Source of the DNA: Gonapodya sp. JEL0774
Lineage: Eukaryota > Monoblepharomycota > Monoblepharidomycetes > Monoblepharidales > Gonapodyaceae
Length of the DNA: 41,220 bases
Assembly (NCBI GenBank): GCA_027604505.1
Contig: JADIIX010000168.1
Coordinates: forward strand, 1-41,220
Direction: 5' to 3'
The position numbers and the translations under genes were made by a program. Below are positions 35,063 through 41,220 of the stretch, one piece after another. The notes under the pieces were generated by a model, which saw nothing but the letters and a program-made list of their open reading frames with translations, did no database searches and was not told where the DNA came from. Positions within the stretch are counted from its first letter, which is position 1, and the number at the start of each line of letters is the position of its first letter.

Positions 35063-36018
35063 CGCGGTATGATGAGGGCCCACCCAGTCAGATCTCATGC
35101 TGGAGAATAGCAACTGTGGAAGGAGTTGAAACGGCTTAAAAGATGGTCGCGCTGTTGGTAAAATTTGACGAAGACATGAGTTATTGAAAAATATGTGAAA
35201 TGCAACGTGTCTCCTGCAAGTTTGGTTTTTGGTTCGGAGACACTCACAGCGTGAAGCCACTCGTTCATTGAGTTCAACAAAACGGCAGTCGGCTGCGGCT
35301 GCGGCTGTGCTGTACTGCATGTACAGGTTGTATCCGTACCATTAGGTCACAAAAACCACAATAGCTGGCCAGTTCTTGGTCGTCGGGTTGCAGCAGATCA
35401 TGCCGCAGCGCATTGTGCAGTAAACATGTATGAAGTAACTGGAGGTATAGCATCGCTGTTCAGCGGCTGCGCTGCTAAAAGAAACGGAATTGCTGGCGTG
35501 AAGCGAGACTCTACTGAGTGAAACTAAGGATGGAGAACGTGATGTTTGATTGTGAGAGAGCATGACGATATGAAGAGCGGAAGAACCCAAACTAACCAAT
35601 GAAGCAATGAACGTCCGACGTTAACGATACAATCTGTAAGTGATTTCTGATGAAGGGCCAGTTGGATGGAACGAGGGAATTGGGACGCGTATCGAGTTCG
35701 ACAAGAAGAAATGACTTTGGGAGGACAGAGTACAGGAAGCTAAAATGATATGCTTAAGATTCATGAGCTCTATTGACTCGAATATTGTTATTATTGATGG
35801 ACTTCGCGCTATGACGAATGTTCGAAAAGTTCGAGTTCGTTCGAAGTTCGACAAGCCGAACCCGATCTCGAACTTAGAATTTTAGATGCAATCTTTTACT
35901 TAGTTGAACTCCAATCGAAATCGAATTTCAATTGCTCCAACTCGAGCTTTGGGGTGGAAACTTCTGTTGTCTTATTACCAGTCACCAATAGCTCCTCGCG
36001 ACTATCGAGCCGCAGCAG
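35063..36018. other. Long intergenic region without a gene
   Basis: Nearly 1 kb between repeat B and the transporter start. It contains a short GGCTGCGGCTGCGGCTGTG triplet run (about 35292-35310) and a cluster of TTCGA/TCGAA units between 35685 and 35875, many self-complementary, which recalls but does not match the GAGTCGAG arrays of the MITE. I see no protein frame. The right end should contain the transporter promoter. Confidence 0.45.
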
Positions 36019-38148
36019 ATGGTGGAGCCGACATCCACTGTCGCCGAAGAGGAAGATGCGCCAGTTTCCGTTCTAGATGAAGAGTCCCACGCGACTGGTG
36101 TGTATCCTATCCCTAGAACCGCCAAAGCGAATCCAGGGTAAAAAGGAATGCAAGATTATCTATTTCTTCATCGACTCGTCTGCGCCTCTCTGCATCTCCG
36201 TCTGTGAAGCGTACTGAGGAATGATTGACTCTCAGGGAGTCTGCCACCAATTTGACATGTTTTGTCTTTTACCCACCAGTCGCATCAAGCACTCTGAACT
36301 TAACGAAGACCATTCTCGGTGCCGGTGAGAGATGAAGAAGCCTGTCATGTTGATTGGCACCGCTTTACAATAAAACCTCGTATGGACAGGAATGTTATCA
36401 CTTCCGTTTTCACTCACAAAGACCGGAATCGTACTGGGCTTGATGATCCTTTGTGCATCTGCGCTTCTTACAGTCTGGACTCTGCGTCTTTATGTCTTCA
36501 CTGCAAGATACTTGCCGATTCTCCATGTGAAGGAGCATTCGAGTGATACCGAGGAGCAGCTATTGGAGACTCATACTGGTGCAAAGTTCCCTCAAGCTGT
36601 CAAAGTGGGCTGGGAGAACATTTCAAAGCTTTCCGGCGTACCAGTTCTTGGGGTGTTTGTCTCGGTGAACGTGGTGGTGAGCACGAATGTGATTCAACCA
36701 AACGTTATCGATTCCAAACCATTCAATCGTTAGGTGAGCTGCCTTGGTAAGCCAGCATATGGACAATTTTGAGAATTACTTTCTCAAACCGAATTTCTCC
36801 CCTCTCGCCCACTTCGATTACCTTCCCGATTCCAGGAATGTGCATTGCGTATTTTGTGGCCATCGGGGATTTCTTGCCCTCATTTTTCATTGGGGTTGGA
36901 GTTGACACACAAAGTTTCCTGGCTCAGCGCGGGTTCTGCGTCACCGGTTAGTTCACATCAAACTATGCAGGAACACCAATGGAAGAACCTTCAACGGCGA
37001 TCCACTGCCCTTAACCCACAGTCATAGCATTAGCTTTACTTCCTCTCACTCTTCTCAAGACACTCGATTCTCTCCGTGTGTTTTCTTTGATTGGCAACGT
37101 CGCGGTCGTGTACTTGATTGGAATGTCGTTGTGGACTCTCTTCGCACGATGGAGCGACGGCACGCTGCCAGACACTGGGAACCTTTTGGAATGGAAATGG
37201 AGCCCCGACCTGCTTTATACTTTCTCACTAGCCACGATGGGGTTCTCCTGTCATCAGAATGTAAGATCAGTTCCATCTGGTACCATTGGAACTCTTGCTG
37301 ACACATTCTCAATGACACTTGGGACAGATCTTTTCGATCTACAACGAGCTTCCAAACAATGTCCCCTCAAACAAGCGTGGACCGGGGCCACCTAAAGCTC
37401 CTTCTGAGCTTGTTATATCTCTTTCACTGGGGGCCGCCACTCTCATCTACTGTCTCTTCGCCGTTGTCGGTTACGTGACATGGGGTGATGGAGTTGAAGG
37501 AAATGTTTTGAACAACTGTGAGTAGCCATTGGATGCGTTTTGTTATTGTAATAAAGATTGACGTAAGCTGTCGTTTCAGATCCACCGGACGCCCCTGTAG
37601 CAGTCGTCGCACGACTTGTTCTTGTGATCGTTCTCATGGCTTCGTTTTTGGTGCAGTTCCACCCTTGCAAAACTATCTCTGCCACGCTTGCTCAACGTCT
37701 TCTCGAAACTTCTGCAAGGGTAGTGAAGCGAATCATGAAGTTTCATCAGAGCACCGCACTCTCATCCGATGAGGAGCAAACTCGGCTTATATCTCCTGCA
37801 GAAGAACTGGCACCAGAGTCTATCCCCAGCGAACGACTTCGGAATTTGGTTGCCATCACATTACTACTCGTCGCTTATCTTATCGCAGCCACTGTGAGGG
37901 ATCTATCGCTGGTTCTTGCCCTCACTGGTGCCACAGGAGTTACCTTCATGGCTTCTGTTCTTCCCTTTGTATTCTATGCTTCGATGGGTGTGGTGTTGGA
38001 ACGGAGTTCCTTATCTGGGAAGACTGTGAATGAAATTTTGATCCCTGAAATTCCTAGATGGAAAAGGATCACAGCATGGATGCTGGCAGCTCTTGGACTC
38101 GGGATGATTGTGTTGTCTGTAGCTGTAATTTTACAGCAGAGTAGATGA
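36019..38148 (+). CDS. Amino acid transporter, AAAP family (Avt5/6/7-like)
   Basis: Members of this family move neutral, acidic or basic amino acids across the vacuolar membrane, usually by proton exchange. Eight exons (36019-36097, 36280-36324, 36390-36676, 36734-36746, 36836-36946, 37022-37260, 37328-37517, 37580-38148) give 510 residues. A short acidic cytosolic N terminus precedes TM1, NLTKTILGAGMLSLPFSLTK, the family signature. Later conserved parts are SCLGMCIAYFVAIGDFLPSF, DSLRVFSLIGNVAVVYL, SLATMGFSCHQNIFSIYNEL and VTWGDGVEGNVLNNYPPDAP, then VQFHPCKTI. About eleven membrane segments can be traced. Exon 4 is only 13 nt; without it the frame and the segment before VAIGDFLP break. The substrate cannot be assigned. 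Confidence 0.9.
36734..36746 (+). other. 13-nt microexon of the transporter
   Basis: GTGAGCTGCCTTG lies between an acceptor TAG at 36731-36733 and a donor GTAAGC at 36747. Including it supplies Val-Ser-Cys-Leu and the first base of the next Gly codon, and restores both phase and the conserved membrane segment. Its first bases GTGAGC themselves mimic a donor. Confidence 0.75.
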
Positions 38149-38626
38149 GTTGCAACCTCAATATATTAGCTGCTGTGAATCACGATCTCTTCCTTTTACA
38201 TTCCAATCAACGCTAGCATGCGAACGTCGACAATTTAGCTAGCGAATGTGCCTCAAAGGGTAGTCATCAGTGCGGTTGTCGGTGATAGCTGACTGCGCAA
38301 ACATCCGAGGGGCAACCCGCGGTGGGGTCGGAGGGAGCTTGTCCTCGGAATACGCAGTTCTCGGAGTGAAATCACTCACGGCCCCGGGGGAAGCGAGACT
38401 TAGAAATGAGTGATCATTTGTGAGCCAAGAGAGGAGAATGGAAGGACAACACAGAGACCGTCAGTGAATTCGTACACGGTTGTCAATAACTACCTGCAAA
38501 TATCCAAGAACGAATAATAACACGTGCCGAAACATAGGAGAAGCTTAACGACTCCCCAAAACACCGTGATTATACGCAAGCAACCTCGTAGGTGTGGACT
38601 GGTTGATCTGAACTAACGACAAACAC
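38149..38626. other. Convergent intergenic region
   Basis: About 480 bases between the stops of the transporter and the small gene on the opposite strand. No frame, repeat or RNA gene is recognisable. Confidence 0.4.
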
Positions 38627-39153
38627 TCACAGATTTCCAACCACAGGTCCGAGAACACCCGCTATATCCTCGTGTTTATAAGTGACTGTTTGAGGATAGG
38701 CCCTCCTCTCATCTCTCGGGAAATAGTAGTAGGAGGTCGACTTCTCTTGGCCACTTTTTCGAGCGTCTTTCAGCAGGGGTTTCGCATAAGCTGGCTGGTT
38801 CCTGTTAGGCATGTACCAAAGAGGGTGAGACGCACAAAGAATGATGCCGATGGCGAAAGAGGCAGGAGGACAGTCTTTTGAGGGGACACCGAGTTCTTTG
38901 AACGCAGCCAGACACTCACCCGGGCGCCGTGGCACGGAACTCCGAAGGAGAGGGGACCGAGTAGGTCTCCCAATAGTCTGGATTCTGAGCCGATAAGAGT
39001 GTGATGACGATGTGCCCGTCAGTGCAATGGAATTCAGTCCCAGAACTATGGTGGGAACAAGTGATGGACTCTTCTCACAATCATCGTAAACCAGCGGAGA
39101 TCCTTGAGGCTAGTTGGGATGAATACATGAGAACGGATCCATTGGAGCGCCAT
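38627..39153 (-). CDS. Small conserved protein, possible complex I accessory subunit
   Basis: Three exons (39079-39153, 38920-38984, 38627-38801) join in frame to 104 residues. The N terminus is basic and hydrophobic (MALQWIRSHVFIPTSLKDLR), followed by NPDYWETYSVPSPSEFRATA, PGNQPAYAKPLL and the striking STSYYYFPRDERRAYPQTVT. The last motif and the size recall the NDUFA7/B14.5a (NUZM) accessory subunit of mitochondrial NADH dehydrogenase, where a YY..RD.RR core is conserved. That match is from memory of short motifs and is weak. The clean splicing and compact size argue for a real gene. The start lies 118 bases from the stop of OST3, and both genes run the same way. Confidence 0.6.
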
Positions 39154-39270
39154 GACGCCGATTCTGATTGTGCTAATGTGGGAGGCACTCCCCAACGAAA
39201 CATGGAGAAAATTTAGCTGTGATTTATTTGAGTAGCTCCGTCTTCTAATAGGTAAAGCTAATGCTCTTTC

Positions 39271-40884
39271 TCATAGAAGAAGACCGAAAGGGTATCCTGT
39301 AATATTTGGAGAATGCATCCACACTCAATAACCGTCATGTGAGTGCCGAAGAATAGACATTTAGGCCGTACCTCCATTCTTTCTCTTGAACACTGCGAAT
39401 AGCCATGACAGGAGGAACATAAAGATGCCAAGCAAAGCCAATGGTCCCCATTGCCCAACGAGCCCTTTCAGGTCTCGCACATGAACAAGACCCACGAAGG
39501 ACAGAGAAACAAGGGCGTCTTGGCAGGTAAGGCAAAGTGTGAAAAGCGAGGAATAATCAGACTTGCAACAACCAAACGCAAGCATTATACTGATGCTCAC
39601 ACATCAACCCAATAACTTGAGTCTCAACGACGTATTGATTTCCGAATCCGGGAGCGATGACCTCCGGTTTTCCGTCACGTACACCAACGTACTCAGCTCC
39701 CCGGATCGAGTTCCACATGGTTGCTGATGTCATCATGATAATGAATACCTTAAGAATGGAAGAAGCGCACGTGAGCAACCTTTACCAGAAATGCTTTGAT
39801 GTTTGAGATGATCCCACGCCCAGAGTAAAATTGCGCCCAGTTCAAATTTCCATTTGCATTTCGTCACAATGCCTCCTCTGCTCCCAAACCGACTCCACGA
39901 AAACAACTCACCATACCAGTCACCATCCACACGATCTTACTCTGCAGCACCCAGAGGAAGTTGTCGGAAAACAACTTGCCCACAACAACGACCAACAAGA
40001 GGACGAATAATGCAGAGAAGATGGCCGCGTAGTTCAGAGGTTTTTTGTACCCTATCTATATGGGCCAGTAAAACTGTTGTTGGAACAGATAGTTCAGTCA
40101 CAAGAAAACGCGCAATCGCATCGCACCTTCACTTTTGCCACCGCCTCAACCCAACTTGCGAAGTCCTCCGCATCTTTGCCCCTGCAATACTCGTGGATTG
40201 ATCCGGGATACTTAAAAGATTGTCACAACTTTAAACCTCACTTTCGAGGAACATCATAAGTTTCTGGCTCCACTTTGTCGTTTGATCCTGATGGAGGGAA
40301 ATGGTAAACAATCGGTACGTTGCGGATTTGAAGCTGTCAGAACATGCGCTCGACCGGTCAAATCAGTTGGAAAGAACAAACGCTGCAGATTCCAGAGAAC
40401 TCACGGCACCAAATGTCTTTTGAGCATCCTTAAAATCCAGTACGCCAAAGAAGAGCGTGTTAGGGAGGCCCTGCCGCACCCATGCGGTCGTGACCTGCTT
40501 CAACTCGTGCTCAAAGTCCCTGTAGTCCCAGAGTGAGATCCATGTTGAAATTAAAAAGTTTAAGAGGAATGAAGACGAATAAAATAGACATGAGAGACCT
40601 TTATGTTGTAGGATTCCGGACCAAGATTGGGCGGATTTGACAAGTCACCTGCATATCTGGCAGTTCAGCTGCGGTTGCATTGCTGTAAGTACAATGACGA
40701 GACTATAGTTCCTCGGTTTTGATGTGAACAGCTCAAAGTCCTTTTCAGAGAAGGCAATCGGAGTGGATGGGCTGGAAGATATTCGTCCGTTCAGTTGGTC
40801 CAATTTCTTGGACGACGGTGCCGCCATTAAGGTTGAGACGTGCGTGAGGATGGTGATACATAAAAGGAAGCCATTAAACCGCAT
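39271..40884 (-). CDS. OST3: Oligosaccharyltransferase subunit Ost3/Ost6 (TUSC3/MAGT1 family)
   Basis: A thioredoxin-like, membrane-bound subunit of the ER oligosaccharyltransferase that forms mixed disulfides with acceptor proteins to help N-glycosylation. Eight exons (40649-40884, 40405-40519, 40242-40333, 40133-40181, 39912-40055, 39601-39748, 39372-39518, 39271-39296) give 318 residues. A signal peptide (MRFNGFLLCITILTHVSTLM) precedes the lumenal domain with the redox motif Cys75-Gln-Ile-Cys78. Then come VPIVYHFPPSG, the first membrane span (YAAIFSALFVLLLVVVVG), MMTSATMWNSIRG, two to three more spans, and the family-defining C terminus KRKNGGYPF followed by GLLL. The last 26-nt exon is needed for that ending; without it a stop follows KNGGT. 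An upstream in-frame Met at 40905 would add seven residues. Confidence 0.92.
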
Positions 40885-41220
40885 CTGGGAAACTGGGGGT
40901 CTCATTCGTCTGACAACCTCGTTTGACGAGGTTTTCAGAAGAGGATTAGACTCCCTACTTCTGGCTTCCGCTCCCCCAGCAACCACACCCAACCCCCACC
41001 AACGGTGACATTCCGCAACACTTTCCGCTCGAATAACAAAAGCGCTTTCGCGCTTGCGGGGGCACGCGCACTTAATGAGATGCAGCAAGATATAATAAAG
41101 AGAGAAACGCGCGAATTGCTTCTTCCACTGTGATTTCAGCGCTTAACGGGGAACTCCTATCTAGAATTCTTGTGCTACAATTGATTCCTACTCATGTCAC
41201 CGATCGGTGGTCTGAGAATA
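40885..41220. other. Right edge, OST3 upstream region
   Basis: Contains the probable OST3 promoter. On the minus strand a TATA-like TTTATTATATC lies near 41088-41098, about 200 bases before the start codon. No further gene begins before the window ends. Confidence 0.35.

Noticed and set aside
39361-39363. TAA directly after KNGGT as the stop of OST3
   Set aside because: A GTAC donor just before it and a 26-nt exon at 39271-39296 give the conserved KNGGYPF ending instead.

Overview
This window looks like nuclear DNA from a filamentous fungus, most likely a basidiomycete. The genes are intron-dense, with most introns about 45-110 nt and GT...AG borders, and are packed on both strands. They include fungal families such as a Cet1-type RNA triphosphatase, a Zn2Cys6 regulator and an Avt-type transporter. 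The phylum is an inference. No bacterial operons, rRNA, tRNA, CRISPR or viral genes were seen. Gene models were built by hand from splice sites; where exons are listed, the summed coding length was checked to be a multiple of three.

Left part (1-8105): an mRNA-capping RNA 5'-triphosphatase (+, 456-2655), a many-exon Sel1-repeat protein (-, 2912-6727) and the ER membrane complex subunit EMC2 (-, 7024-7899). Accessory block (8106-14880): a small fragment of the pterin carbinolamine dehydratase gene split by a 606-bp hAT-like MITE with an 8-bp target duplication, then about 4.4 kb of CpG-poor, decayed coding DNA (minus strand) with a 13-residue tandem repeat, then a 545-bp sequence whose inverted copy lies at 34511-35062.

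Middle (14877-25106): the intact pterin-4a-carbinolamine dehydratase (-), a 949-residue disordered protein of unknown function (-), an AIM41/YqeY-domain gene (+) tightly bracketed by repeats, a P-loop kinase of the uridine kinase/Yfh7 type (-), and a divergent actin (+).

Right part (25448-41220): a Zn2Cys6 transcription factor (+), the U3 snoRNP WD40 protein Utp13 (+), a conventional actin (-), an Avt-type amino acid transporter (+) containing a 13-nt microexon, a small possible complex I accessory subunit (-) and the oligosaccharyltransferase subunit Ost3/6 (-).

Most genes are unrelated housekeeping functions, so no pathway cluster is evident. The most unusual content is the pair of actin genes. 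Both encode 375 residues in ten exons of identical length, but the plus-strand copy has lost the catalytic Gln137 and several other invariant residues while keeping a fully open frame. The next most unusual content is the repeat landscape: the MITE inside a duplicated gene fragment, the CpG-depleted decayed gene, and the repeats hugging AIM41.
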